Shown here piece by piece: positions 43,570-52,749 of a DNA stretch of 64,000 bases. A program made the translations under genes and the position numbers. Every line of letters begins with the position of its first letter. Position 1 is the first letter of the stretch. The stretch comes from MED-G16 sp964467915 (GTDB taxonomy: Bacteria; Bacteroidota; Bacteroidia; Cytophagales; MED-G16): NCBI GenBank assembly GCA_964467915.1, contig CAYXSW010000006.1, forward strand, positions 8,515-72,514, read 5' to 3'. Below the pieces are notes generated by a model. The model did not search any database and was not told the origin of the DNA. It saw nothing but the letters and a program-made list of their open reading frames with translations.

Positions 43570-44997
43570 TTAAAAATCAGCCCCAAAATTAAATGATAAA
43601 TTAAATTCATTTAAAGAATTTCTAGATAATTCACTTGAAAATGAAATATTTTTTATAGTAACTAAATCTAATCCAATACCATAGCTATATATATATTTAT
43701 TATTTAAAAAGTTATTTTTATTTTGGTTCTTATATTCCCATATATAACCTGAATCATAAAACATTTTAAAATATAGACTTATTGGAATTTTTTTAATTCT
43801 CTTGACGAATTTTTCATTATCTCTAGAATATGTTTTTGATAAAATATTTCTTTTTAAAGTATTCCTAAATGTTAGATGAGAATATCCATTGATTAAATAT
43901 TTTTCATATCCTCTAATTTTATCTAATGATTCATACAATAGAAATGGTTGATTTTTGCTGCTATATAAAGATGAAATGTTAAATGAAAAATATGTTTTAT
44001 TTTTTAATGAGAAGTAATTAGAATAATAAATTTTTGTTTTCCATTTATTTATATCATCAAATATTCCTAAACCATTTTTTTTAATTTGAATATTAAGTCG
44101 GAATCCATTTAATGGATAGTTTTTAATATCTCTAAAGTCTCTATCAAACTCATACCCAACATTGATAGAATTAATCATATTTCTATTAAAATAGTATCTG
44201 TCATTTAGTATTTTCAAAGTGTCATTTATTTTATAATTATTATGTTCAATTATAAAATAATGATAATTGTAAAAAGACTCTCTATGAGAATACTCAATAG
44301 ATGTAGTTATCTCTTTTTTTAATGAGTTATTCGATTTAAAAAATATAGGCACATGATTATTTGTCCCATAATTAAGATGATCATAATCTATAAAATTAAA
44401 ATCTAGCTCTAAACCTCCTTTTTGTTTTTTTGAAATATATGGAATATAATAAGATGAGTATAGCTCCCTAATGAATCCACCTCTGAAAGAAAATTCAAAT
44501 ACATCTGATCTTCCACTTAGGTTATAATGCAATAAGCCAGCTCCGTAATTTATTCTGCTTAGATCATGATCAAAATTTTCCCACCAATCGTTAAAGTTTC
44601 TATCTGATAATTCAAATATTATTGATGGTAGCACATAGAAAGACTCAACTAAAATAATATTGATTTCAATTTCATCATTATCAATTATTTTAATTTTTAT
44701 ATCAACTTCATTAAATAGATTTGTATTGATTAATTTTCTTTTTTCCTCTTCAATTATTTCTAGAATTTTTAATTTATTTAGTTCATCTCCTTCATTGATT
44801 GATAACTCTCTAATTATGATATTTTTTTTGGTTCTTTTATTCCCTTCAATTTTTATATTACTTATAACATAAAAATTAGTTTTTGGATCAAGTTTAATAT
44901 GATTGATATTTGGAAGGGTATCATTAATTCCAAAAGAACTGTAAATATTTAATTGAAACAGTATTATAAGTATGTAAAAAAGGTTAATTTTTATCAT
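43570..44997 (-). CDS. Short Omp85-family outer-membrane protein
   Basis: The 475-residue protein begins with a signal-peptide-like segment (ATG at 44997). One POTRA-like repeat lies at about 45-120 (ISNIKIEGNKRTKKNIIIREL, core IEGNKRTKKNIIIREL), followed by a beta-barrel with alternating aromatic residues that ends in phenylalanine (LSFNFGADF). It is much shorter than BamA, so it is better viewed as a small Omp85/TamA relative with a single POTRA. Its role may be secretion or insertion of a specific partner. It heads a ten-gene leftward run and has a good promoter 14 bases upstream. Confidence 0.8.
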   Translation of the reverse strand: MIKINLFYILIILFQLNIYSSFGINDTLPNINHIKLDPKTNFYVISNIKIEGNKRTKKNIIIRELSINEGDELNKLKILEIIEEEKRKLINTNLFNEVDIKIKIIDNDEIEINIILVESFYVLPSIIFELSDRNFNDWWENFDHDLSRINYGAGLLHYNLSGRSDVFEFSFRGGFIRELYSSYYIPYISKKQKGGLELDFNFIDYDHLNYGTNNHVPIFFKSNNSLKKEITTSIEYSHRESFYNYHYFIIEHNNYKINDTLKILNDRYYFNRNMINSINVGYEFDRDFRDIKNYPLNGFRLNIQIKKNGLGIFDDINKWKTKIYYSNYFSLKNKTYFSFNISSLYSSKNQPFLLYESLDKIRGYEKYLINGYSHLTFRNTLKRNILSKTYSRDNEKFVKRIKKIPISLYFKMFYDSGYIWEYKNQNKNNFLNNKYIYSYGIGLDLVTIKNISFSSELSRNSLNEFNLSFNFGADF

Positions 44998-45011
44998 CAA
45001 TAATTAAAATG

Positions 45012-45023
45012 CAAATATATTTA
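45012..45023. promoter_or_regulatory. Overlapping divergent -7 promoter elements
   Basis: Leftward, TATATTTG (45019-45012) matches TAnnTTTG exactly and lies 14 bases before the Omp85-like ATG at 44997. Rightward, TATATTTA (45016-45023) is one base off the consensus and lies eight bases before the yidD ATG at 45032. The two elements share bases, so the promoters would compete. Confidence 0.45.
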
Positions 45024-45031
45024 TTAAAAAC

Positions 45032-45247
45032 ATGAATATTAAGAGATTATTTATTTTGCCTATTATTTTATATCAAAAATTAGTTTCTCCTATTCTTCCT
45101 AACACATGTAGGTTCAACCCTAGTTGTTCTGAATACTCAAAACAAGCAATTCTAAAGTATGGAGTTTTTTATGGTATATTTTTATCATTTAAGAGACTTG
45201 TTAAATGTCATCCATGGGGTGGCCATGGAAATGATCCATTAAAATAA
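45032..45247 (+). CDS. yidD: Membrane protein insertion efficiency factor
   Basis: The 71-residue protein is YidD, a small membrane-associated factor linked to YidC-dependent insertion. It has the family cysteines in NTCRFNPSCSEYS and the ending KRLVKCHPWGGHGNDP. The N-terminus is a short amphipathic/hydrophobic segment. It is not next to rnpA, as it often is in other bacteria, but stands alone between the Omp85-like gene and nadE. The convergent nadE stop is only three bases away. Confidence 0.95.
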   Translation: MNIKRLFILPIILYQKLVSPILPNTCRFNPSCSEYSKQAILKYGVFYGIFLSFKRLVKCHPWGGHGNDPLK

Positions 45248-45250
45248 AGG

Positions 45251-47095
45251 TTATAAGCTATTTAATTCCTCCTCAAAATTATTTGATAAGATGGGAAACC
45301 TTAGCCATAAGGAAGAATCTACACTATATTGATCAAAATGAAAAGAAGGAGCTGATCGTTCTCTTTTCCATTGATTTTGGCTAAAAAGTAAAAAAAACTT
45401 TTTTAAATAAATTTTAGATAATTCCTTTTTGATTTTCATTTTCTTTTGAAGATGTAAAAAAATTTCATTTGGACTCATTCTGTCTTTTATAGCTAATCTT
45501 TCAATTTCATTTAAAATTTCATAAGGCATTAAATCGGTCTCATCAAACTGATTTTCTTCTAAAGGTTTAAGCTCTGCACTTGGCTTTAGGTTTAATACTT
45601 TTTTTAGCGGTAAATAATTGTATTTATCTAAAAGGTAATTAAGTAGATTCTTTATAAAAATTTTATCTATTCCTGCAATTGGAGATATTGATCCACTAGA
45701 ATCACCATCCATAGTTGAATATCCTATGCTTGATTCACTTCTATTAGAAGTTGATAATAGAAGTAAGTTATTTGTATTAGCTATAAACCAGATGAAGGGA
45801 GACCTTACTCTTGCCTGAATGTTTTGGAGTGCTAAATTATCACTCTCCCATGAATACTTTCTTTTAGTACTTGAACTTATTTTACTAATTATACCTTTTA
45901 CTTCATCATCAATCTCCCATTCGTTATGATTTGATCCAATAAATTCAGATAATGATTTTGCAGATTCTTGAGTTTTTGAAGAAGAGTTTGTAGATTTTTG
46001 GTATGCGGTATGAAGTAATATGTTTAGAATTAGTTTTATGTTTTTATTTTTATCATCAGTTAATTTAATGTTTTCTAAATTCAATCTTTGAAGTAGTTTA
46101 TCACTTCCTTCTCTATCAATATATCTTTTAATCATCTCATAGATTAACATTGCAACACATGATGAGTCTAGTCCACCACTTAATGACAATGCAAATCCCT
46201 TTTGTTTAGATTTTGAAAGATAATCAAGAAGTCCTAAAGAAAAAGCATTTATAAATTCTTCATAATTATTATTTGATATCTCTTTATATTTTTTGTTATT
46301 CCCTTCTAGATCAATATTAAAGTAGTTAATGGAGTAATCTTTAAAAGAAAATCTTTCTGAAATGTCTATTAAATTCCCTTTTTGTGCTAAAATTGTATCT
46401 CCCTCAAATATTGTTTTACCTGAATCATTTCCAAGTAAATTTACTGACATATATGTACAATTAAATTTTTTAGAGCTTTTGATAGTAATATTTTTTCTAA
46501 AATTAAATTTATTGAAAGCATAATGACTTGCTAAAGGGTTAAAAATTATAAGATGTTTATCAGTTTTTATGTAATTGGCAGGTCTCTCAATGTCCCATGC
46601 ATCTCTACAAATTTCGAATCCTAAAGTGATTCCATTATTATATTCTAACTGAATTGATCCTATTTGGTACTTTTTATTATTAAATTTTGTTTTTTCTATT
46701 TTACCAAATTCCCACGGGTCAAACCATCTTTTTTCATAATGAATACCATCATTTGGTAAATTGCTTTTAATAAAAAATCCTAAAATTTTTGTATTTCTAA
46801 TTATACAACACGCATTATATAATTTTTTTTTGTGTAAAATAGGATGTCCAATAATTACTGTAATTGACTTACATATTTTAGAAATTTCAATAAGTTGTTC
46901 ACTTGATTTTTCAATAAACCATTTGCTGAAAAAAAGATCTTGACATCCATAACCAGTTGTTGAGAGTTCTGGAAAACATAAGATTTTTACATTATTTTTA
47001 ATAGAAAGGTTGATACTATCTTTAATGTTATTAATGTTTTTATTCCACGCGAGTGGAGTCTGATTCAAATTTGAACTAGCTAATTTAATTTTCAT
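45251..47095 (-). CDS. nadE: Glutamine-dependent NAD+ synthetase
   Basis: This enzyme makes NAD from nicotinic acid adenine dinucleotide. The 614-residue protein has an N-terminal nitrilase-type glutaminase domain (catalytic Glu43 in FPELS, a lysine near 110 and Cys163 in GFEICRDAW) and a C-terminal ATP-pyrophosphatase domain with SGGLDSS at residues 306-312. Both active sites look complete, so glutamine and not free ammonia is the expected nitrogen source. It is a single gene. In front of the ATG the minus strand reads TAGATTTT then two bases, one mismatch from a -7 element. Confidence 0.95.
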   Translation of the reverse strand: MKIKLASSNLNQTPLAWNKNINNIKDSINLSIKNNVKILCFPELSTTGYGCQDLFFSKWFIEKSSEQLIEISKICKSITVIIGHPILHKKKLYNACCIIRNTKILGFFIKSNLPNDGIHYEKRWFDPWEFGKIEKTKFNNKKYQIGSIQLEYNNGITLGFEICRDAWDIERPANYIKTDKHLIIFNPLASHYAFNKFNFRKNITIKSSKKFNCTYMSVNLLGNDSGKTIFEGDTILAQKGNLIDISERFSFKDYSINYFNIDLEGNNKKYKEISNNNYEEFINAFSLGLLDYLSKSKQKGFALSLSGGLDSSCVAMLIYEMIKRYIDREGSDKLLQRLNLENIKLTDDKNKNIKLILNILLHTAYQKSTNSSSKTQESAKSLSEFIGSNHNEWEIDDEVKGIISKISSSTKRKYSWESDNLALQNIQARVRSPFIWFIANTNNLLLLSTSNRSESSIGYSTMDGDSSGSISPIAGIDKIFIKNLLNYLLDKYNYLPLKKVLNLKPSAELKPLEENQFDETDLMPYEILNEIERLAIKDRMSPNEIFLHLQKKMKIKKELSKIYLKKFFLLFSQNQWKRERSAPSFHFDQYSVDSSLWLRFPILSNNFEEELNSL

Positions 47096-47157
47096 CTAAA
47101 ATCTATACTTTAGTCTGAATAAATAATTTATTTTTTAAAGATCATTAAATTTAAAAT

Positions 47158-47289
47158 ATGATAAAAGAATATCTCAAAAGAAAATGGGCTTGGGTAGATG
47201 AAAATCCTAGATTAGCTTCTTGGTTAGGATGGCTTAAGGGATTAATTAGTGGATTTCTAATTTATTATTTTCTAGACAAGACTATGTAA
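47158..47289 (+). CDS. Small membrane protein (43 residues)
   Basis: An in-frame 43-codon gene begins at the ATG at 47158. The product has a basic N-terminus (MIKEYLKRKW), a conserved-looking WVDENPRLASWLGWLKG stretch, one membrane helix (about residues 26-39) and a short tail. TAAATTTA, one base off the -7 consensus, lies four bases before the ATG, the spacing seen before several firm genes here, which supports expression. The divergent nadE start is 62 bases away. I do not recognise the family. Confidence 0.5.
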   Translation: MIKEYLKRKWAWVDENPRLASWLGWLKGLISGFLIYYFLDKTM

Positions 47290-47304
47290 AAGAAATTTTA
47301 ATCC

Positions 47305-48021
47305 TTATAAATTGACTTGTGTTAATTTAGGATTGACAGATAATTTCATATAAATATAAAATATCAACGAAAATATCATCAAACAAAAAGTCCAATTTGT
47401 ATTTATAATTTCTGAATCTACTTTATAGTTTTCAATGCTATTAATTATAAAGAATAATAAAGAGATACTCAGAAGTCCATTTTTAATATTTACTAATGAT
47501 TTTTTTAAATTAAAGTTATTTATTGGTTTCTTCCAGGTTTTAAATGATGGTAATATTCTTGGTGTATTTGAGCAATATGATTTGTATTCTTCTTTAAATT
47601 TTTGAAGTAAAAAATTTTCTTCAACCAGTATTATTTTATAATATAATATTCCAAAAAGAGATGAGACTATTAAAGTAATTAATTCATTAGATAGTAAAAG
47701 AACAACCCCCAACCAATTCAAATAATTTGCAAGATAAAGGGGGTTTCTTAGAAGAGAGTAAATACCTGAAGTGTTGAGTTTTTCTGCAATCTGTTTTTTA
47801 GTATTTTTTCCAGAAGTTTTATTATATACAAATCCAATGGTAAGCATTCTAACTAATAAACCAGATAAAGATATTGTTAAACAAACAATATATTGAATAT
47901 CAGAAATTAGATTAGTATTAAAATAATAAAATAAAATAGATCCTAAAATTATTGGAACAGGTAAAATTCCTCTATATCTAAATAAAAAATTACCTTGATT
48001 TAATTGTCTGTCTGTTATCAT
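47305..48021 (-). CDS. Isoprenylcysteine carboxylmethyltransferase-like membrane protein
   Basis: The 238-residue protein has about five membrane segments and the C-terminal signature of the ICMT/PEMT membrane methyltransferase fold: SGIYSLLRNPLYLANYLNWLG near residue 85 (core RNPLYLANYL) and EENFLLQKFKEEYKSYC near 133. Bacterial members may methylate lipids or small molecules with SAM; protein prenyl-cysteine is not expected here. The substrate is unknown. It follows the symporter gene by five bases and shares its transcript. Confidence 0.85.
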   Translation of the reverse strand: MITDRQLNQGNFLFRYRGILPVPIILGSILFYYFNTNLISDIQYIVCLTISLSGLLVRMLTIGFVYNKTSGKNTKKQIAEKLNTSGIYSLLRNPLYLANYLNWLGVVLLLSNELITLIVSSLFGILYYKIILVEENFLLQKFKEEYKSYCSNTPRILPSFKTWKKPINNFNLKKSLVNIKNGLLSISLLFFIINSIENYKVDSEIINTNWTFCLMIFSLIFYIYMKLSVNPKLTQVNL

Positions 48022-48026
48022 TTATT

Positions 48027-49724
48027 TCACCAGAATATTGCATAAAGCATTGTGGTAATTATTAATACAGCAAATGCTGGGATATTAAATGATGGTTTTG
48101 TCTCAAATAATTTTCCTGATAATTTTATAGCTTTAGGGTCATCTTCATTTCCTTCAAGATAACTTATAATATAAATTATAAGCATTGTAACTAAGAATGT
48201 TATGCCCATTTGGTGAAGGAACGGAATTTCTCCAATGAATAATCCTTGAGTAAAGCTAGGAACAAATTCTATCCACCCTTTTGGCACAACTTTAAAGTAC
48301 ATAGCTACTGGTATAGAAATTAATATTCCCCATATTGCAGCATTATTTGTAGCTTTTCTGTAAAAAAGTCCCATTATAAACACTGCAAGAATTCCAGGGC
48401 TTACAACACCTGTATACTCTTGAATTGCTTGAAATACTTGGCCTAAATTGCCAAACATTGGAGCAATTAACATAGCTATAAAAAGTGAAACTATTACAAC
48501 AATTCGTCCAACTTTCACTAATTCAGCGTCTTTAGCTTTTTTATTTATTATTTCTTTATAAATGTCCATTGTAAAAATAGTTGATGTCGAATTTAACATT
48601 GATGCAAGTGATGAAACAATGGCTGCTGCAAGAGCTGCTAGAATTAAACCCTTTATGCCCACAGGAATATAATTTTTAATCAACCAAGGAGCTGCATTAT
48701 CATTCAATATTTTTCCATCAGAAGATGTAAAACCTTCTGGGAGAACTTTCATTAATTCTCCTGTTGCAGGATCAAGATTTATCACGTATGCTATTATTCC
48801 TGGCAGTACAACAAAAATTGGAATTATCAATTTTAAAAATGCCGCAAATGCGATTCCCTTTTGTGCCTCACCTAAATTTTTTGCTGCAAATGTTCTTTGA
48901 ATTATATATTGATTAAAACCCCAGTAGTAAGTATTGGCTATCCACATCCCTCCGATAAGTACAGCTATTCCTGGTAAATCAAAATAGGCGTCTCTTCCAT
49001 CAGGTGTAATAATTTCTCCTTTTGATAAAATCATAGAAAATCTTTCTGGAACAGCATTGTATATATATGACAGACCGTCAATTATACCACCACCTGGTGT
49101 AACATAAGATAATGCTATACCTGTCATTAGCATACCCCCAAAAATTAAAATTACCACTTGAACTACATCTGTCCAAGCTACAGCTGACAATCCTCCCCAA
49201 ACAGAATATGTTAGAGCAAATAATCCCAATCCAATAATACTAGTAGTTATTAAGCTACCATCTCCTGATCCAAAAATCGTATCCATTGCTTTTCCTCCTA
49301 GATACATAACAGATGTTAGATTAACAAAAACAAATAAACTAATCCAAAATATTGCGAGTATAGTTTTTAGGTTATTGCTATATCTTTTTTTAACAAATTC
49401 AGGTATAGTATATATTTTTTTCTCTATGTAAATTGGAAGGAAAAACTTACCTACCACAAGCAAGGTAATCGCAGCCATCCACTCATAAGTTGCAATTGCT
49501 AAACCTAGCGCAAATCCAGAACCAGACATGCCAATAAACTGTTCTGCTGATATATTAGCGGCTATTAAAGATGCACCAATAGTCCACCAAGGTAATGACT
49601 TTCCTGCTAAAAAATAATCTTCAGCACTTTTCCCTGATCCACTTTTATCTCTTGAAACATATAAGCCAATTGTTAGTATAACTATACAATAACTTATAAA
49701 TACAATTATGTCAATATTTTCCAT
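48027..49724 (-). CDS. Sodium/sugar-type symporter (SSS family)
   Basis: The 565-residue inner-membrane protein belongs to the solute:sodium symporter family and looks most like sodium/glucose-type members. It has SLIAANISAEQFIGMSGSGFA near residue 55 (core NISAEQFIGMSGSG), WTDVVQVVILIFGG near 180 and GFNQYIIQRTFAAKNL near 270, with about fourteen membrane segments. The substrate is unproven. A PQQ-type sugar dehydrogenase gene is divergent from it, which mildly supports a sugar substrate. A short tandem repeat lies immediately before its ATG. Confidence 0.93.
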   Translation of the reverse strand: MENIDIIVFISYCIVILTIGLYVSRDKSGSGKSAEDYFLAGKSLPWWTIGASLIAANISAEQFIGMSGSGFALGLAIATYEWMAAITLLVVGKFFLPIYIEKKIYTIPEFVKKRYSNNLKTILAIFWISLFVFVNLTSVMYLGGKAMDTIFGSGDGSLITTSIIGLGLFALTYSVWGGLSAVAWTDVVQVVILIFGGMLMTGIALSYVTPGGGIIDGLSYIYNAVPERFSMILSKGEIITPDGRDAYFDLPGIAVLIGGMWIANTYYWGFNQYIIQRTFAAKNLGEAQKGIAFAAFLKLIIPIFVVLPGIIAYVINLDPATGELMKVLPEGFTSSDGKILNDNAAPWLIKNYIPVGIKGLILAALAAAIVSSLASMLNSTSTIFTMDIYKEIINKKAKDAELVKVGRIVVIVSLFIAMLIAPMFGNLGQVFQAIQEYTGVVSPGILAVFIMGLFYRKATNNAAIWGILISIPVAMYFKVVPKGWIEFVPSFTQGLFIGEIPFLHQMGITFLVTMLIIYIISYLEGNEDDPKAIKLSGKLFETKPSFNIPAFAVLIITTMLYAIFW

Positions 49725-49798
49725 TAGTTTAGTTTAGTTTATTTAAGTTAATACTTAATATTTATTTGAACTAGACTAACTAATTAAATTTATATAGC

Positions 49799-50938
49799 AT
49801 GCTTATCAGATTAATAATCATTTCATTTTTTTCATTTTTACCTTATACAAATGTAGAAGATAATACCCTCAAGACTCAACTTGAAAATCTAATCTTGCCT
49901 GAAGGTTTTAAAATTCAACTTTATGCATCTGATGTCGAGAATGCTAGGTCAATGACGATCAGTCCATCTGGAACAATATTTGTTGGGAATAGAAGATCTG
50001 ATAATGTATTTGCTTTAAAGGATACTGATGGAGATAATGTAGTTGATAAGAAATATTTAATTACTGATAAACTTAAAAATATGCCTAATGGAGTTGCATA
50101 TTATAAAGGGGATCTATATGTGGCTGAAGTAAATAAGATATGGGTTTTTAGAGATATTGAGGACAATTTAGATTACATAGATAAGTTTGGAGATTACCCA
50201 AATGAACCTGAATTAATATCTGATGATTATCCTTCAGATAGACATCATGGATGGAAATATATATCATTTGGCCCGGATGGTAAATTATATGTTCCTGTTG
50301 GTGCACCTTGTAATATATGTGAGAGTAACGATGAAGTATATGCTTCAATTACTAGAATGGATCCTGATGGATCTAATAAAGAAGTTTATGCTAGTGGTGT
50401 AAGAAATACTGTTGGGTTCACATGGCATCCTGAGACTGAAGAAATGTGGTTTACTGACAATGGCAGAGATATGCTAGGAGATAATTATCCTCCATGTGAG
50501 CTTAACAAGGTTCAAAAACCTAAGCAGCATTTTGGTTATCCATACTGTCATGGCAATGACATATCTGACCCTGAATTTGGTAGTAAATATTCCTGTGAAG
50601 AATTTATTAAACCAGTGCAAAATTTAGGTCCTCATGTAGCACCTTTGGGACTAAAGTTTTATAATGGAGATATGTTTCCGGAAGAATTTAAAGGGGATGT
50701 TTTCATAGCCGAACATGGATCATGGAATAGGTCAAGAAAAATCGGATATAGAATTACTAGGGTAAAAGTTGAAAACAATAGATCAGTAGGGTATGAGCCT
50801 TTTATATATGGGTGGTTAGATGAAGAAGAACAAGAGGCCTGGGGCAGACCTGTGGATGTTATTTTTCTTAAAGATGGCTCCATGTTAATTTCAGATGATT
50901 ATGCGAATGCAATTTATAGAGTTTATTATGATGGATAG
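49799..50938 (+). CDS. Secreted PQQ-dependent sugar dehydrogenase-like protein
   Basis: The 379-residue protein has a short signal peptide and a six-bladed beta-propeller of the sorbosone/soluble glucose dehydrogenase family. Typical segments are LPEGFKIQLYA near residue 33, HHGWKYISFGPDGKLYVPVGAPCN near 143 (core ISFGPDGKLYVPVG), GVRNTVGFTWHPETEEMWFTDNGRD near 200 (core FTDNGRDMLGDN) and AEHGSWNRS near 302. PQQ binding and substrate are inferred from the family. Its stop codon is directly followed by the convergent murB stop with no spacer. Confidence 0.9.
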   Translation: MLIRLIIISFFSFLPYTNVEDNTLKTQLENLILPEGFKIQLYASDVENARSMTISPSGTIFVGNRRSDNVFALKDTDGDNVVDKKYLITDKLKNMPNGVAYYKGDLYVAEVNKIWVFRDIEDNLDYIDKFGDYPNEPELISDDYPSDRHHGWKYISFGPDGKLYVPVGAPCNICESNDEVYASITRMDPDGSNKEVYASGVRNTVGFTWHPETEEMWFTDNGRDMLGDNYPPCELNKVQKPKQHFGYPYCHGNDISDPEFGSKYSCEEFIKPVQNLGPHVAPLGLKFYNGDMFPEEFKGDVFIAEHGSWNRSRKIGYRITRVKVENNRSVGYEPFIYGWLDEEEQEAWGRPVDVIFLKDGSMLISDDYANAIYRVYYDG

Positions 50939-51943
50939 CTAAACTATATTAACTTCAGTTTCTAATTTTATATTAAATTTTTCTTGAACACTTTTAGATA
51001 TTTCTTCTGATAGTTTTTTGATTTTACTACCTGATTCTTCTCCATAATTTACTAACACAAGTGCGTGTTTTTTATAAACACCTATCTTATCCAAAACTTT
51101 ACCTTTCCACCCACATTTTTCTATTAGCCAGGCAGCGGATACTTTTATATTATTTTCTCCTATTCTGTGTCCAGAAAAATCATGATATTTTGATTTGATA
51201 TCATTGTAAGAGCTTAGTTTAATTATTGGATTTTTGAAGAAACTACCAGCATTTCCTAATATTTTTGGATTAGGTAGTTTAGAATTTCTTATTCTGATTA
51301 TCTCGTCTCTTAATGATTTTAATGAAATTTTATCCTTATCAAAGTTTTGTAATTCTTTATAAGTTAGAATATAGTTAGGCTTTTTATTTAAAATAAAATC
51401 TACATGTGTTATAAAAAATTTATTTTTTTTATTTTTTTTAAAAATGCTATTTCTATATTCAAAGCAACATGATTTTTTTTTATATATCTTTTCTCTATTT
51501 TCTTCTAAATCATAGGTGATTACACTATCTATAAAATCTTTAATTTCAACTCCATATGCTCCTATATTTTGAATAGGCGCAGCTCCAACTGATCCGGGGA
51601 TTAAGGATAAGTTTTCAACTCCATAGTATCCATTTTCTACGCAATATGAAACAAATTCATCCCAGTTTTCTCCAGAGCCGACTCTTATTTTAACATTATT
51701 TTTGTCTTCATAAAATTTATCAATGCCCATTATTTTATTTAATAAGACGATTCCATCAAAGTCTTTTGTAAATAAGATATTTGACCCACCACCAATTATT
51801 AATTTTTTTTCTTTTCTTACCTCCTTATTATTTAGAACATGAGAAAGGTCATCTTTTCTTTTTATTTCAATTAAGTACTTTGATTTATGTTTGACCCCAA
51901 AAGAATTATGGTTATGTAAAGAAGAATCTTTTAAAATATTCAT
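50939..51943 (-). CDS. murB: UDP-N-acetylenolpyruvoylglucosamine reductase
   Basis: MurB reduces UDP-GlcNAc-enolpyruvate to UDP-MurNAc in peptidoglycan synthesis. The 334-residue FAD protein has GGGSNILF near residue 51, the FAD-binding LSLIPGSVGAAPIQNIGAYG near 113, the catalytic serine in GNAGSFFKNP near 232 and the C-terminal glutamate in ETEVNIV. The length and long loop fit the type I enzyme of E. coli. It follows yebC directly with no gap. Peptidoglycan synthesis is also represented by mpl. Confidence 0.95.
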   Translation of the reverse strand: MNILKDSSLHNHNSFGVKHKSKYLIEIKRKDDLSHVLNNKEVRKEKKLIIGGGSNILFTKDFDGIVLLNKIMGIDKFYEDKNNVKIRVGSGENWDEFVSYCVENGYYGVENLSLIPGSVGAAPIQNIGAYGVEIKDFIDSVITYDLEENREKIYKKKSCCFEYRNSIFKKNKKNKFFITHVDFILNKKPNYILTYKELQNFDKDKISLKSLRDEIIRIRNSKLPNPKILGNAGSFFKNPIIKLSSYNDIKSKYHDFSGHRIGENNIKVSAAWLIEKCGWKGKVLDKIGVYKKHALVLVNYGEESGSKIKKLSEEISKSVQEKFNIKLETEVNIV

Positions 51944-52651
51944 TTAGGCAATATTTGTAAATACATACTGAACATCTTCATCATCTTCTATCTTATCTAC
52001 CATTTTTTCAATTTCAAGAAGTTGATCTTCACTGAAATTAACTGGATTACTAGGTATTCTCTTTAATAATGATTTTGATGGTTTAACTTCTAGCTCATTT
52101 AAGCCCTTATTAATTTTACCATATGAAGTGTAGTTACCATAAATTATAATTTCATCTTTATTTATTTCTATTTCTTCTAGACCATAGTCAATTAAAAAGA
52201 GTTCAAGTTCGTCCGGGTCTTGATTTAAGTTATCAATGTGAAAAACAGCCTTTCTTTCAAACATAAATTCTAAGGATCCTGGAGAGACTAGGTTGCCTTC
52301 CGATTTATTGAAGTATGATTTTATGTTTGCAGTTGTTCTTTTAATATTGTCTGTTGCTATTTCAACTATTACTAGAACTCCATGGGGACCTTTCCCTTCA
52401 AAAGTTTGTTCTATAAAATCTTTCAGTTCTTTATCAGAAGCTCTTTTTATTGCTGAATCAATATTGTCCTTAGGCATATTTTCAGCTTTTGCATTTTGAA
52501 TAGCGGCTCTTAACTTAAAATTCATCTCAGGATCGGTTCCTCCTTCTTTAGCAGCAACGGTTATTGCCTTCGATAATTTAGGGAACAGTTTAGACATTTT
52601 ATCCCATCTTTTTTCTTTAGCAGCTCGTCTATATTCAAATGCTCTTCCCAT
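51944..52651 (-). CDS. yebC: YebC/PmpR family protein
   Basis: The 235-residue protein is a YebC/TACO1-like factor. It has GRAFEYRRAAKEKRWDKMSKLFPKL at the N-terminus (core FEYRRAAKEKRW), the acidic GTDPEMNFKLRAAIQNAKAENMP near residue 38 (core NFKLRAAIQNAKAENMPKD) and TFEGKGPHGVLVIVE near 83. Members have been described as transcription regulators and, more recently, as translation factors that help ribosomes through polyproline; which applies here is not known. It heads the yebC-murB pair and is divergent from guaA across 98 bases. Confidence 0.95.
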   Translation of the reverse strand: MGRAFEYRRAAKEKRWDKMSKLFPKLSKAITVAAKEGGTDPEMNFKLRAAIQNAKAENMPKDNIDSAIKRASDKELKDFIEQTFEGKGPHGVLVIVEIATDNIKRTTANIKSYFNKSEGNLVSPGSLEFMFERKAVFHIDNLNQDPDELELFLIDYGLEEIEINKDEIIIYGNYTSYGKINKGLNELEVKPSKSLLKRIPSNPVNFSEDQLLEIEKMVDKIEDDEDVQYVFTNIA

Positions 52652-52749
52652 AGTATAATTGTATATAGATTAATTAATTATTCTTAATAACTAAATTACA
52701 AAATATTGAATTAATTAGTCAATTATAAAACCTAAGTTTAATTTTACAA

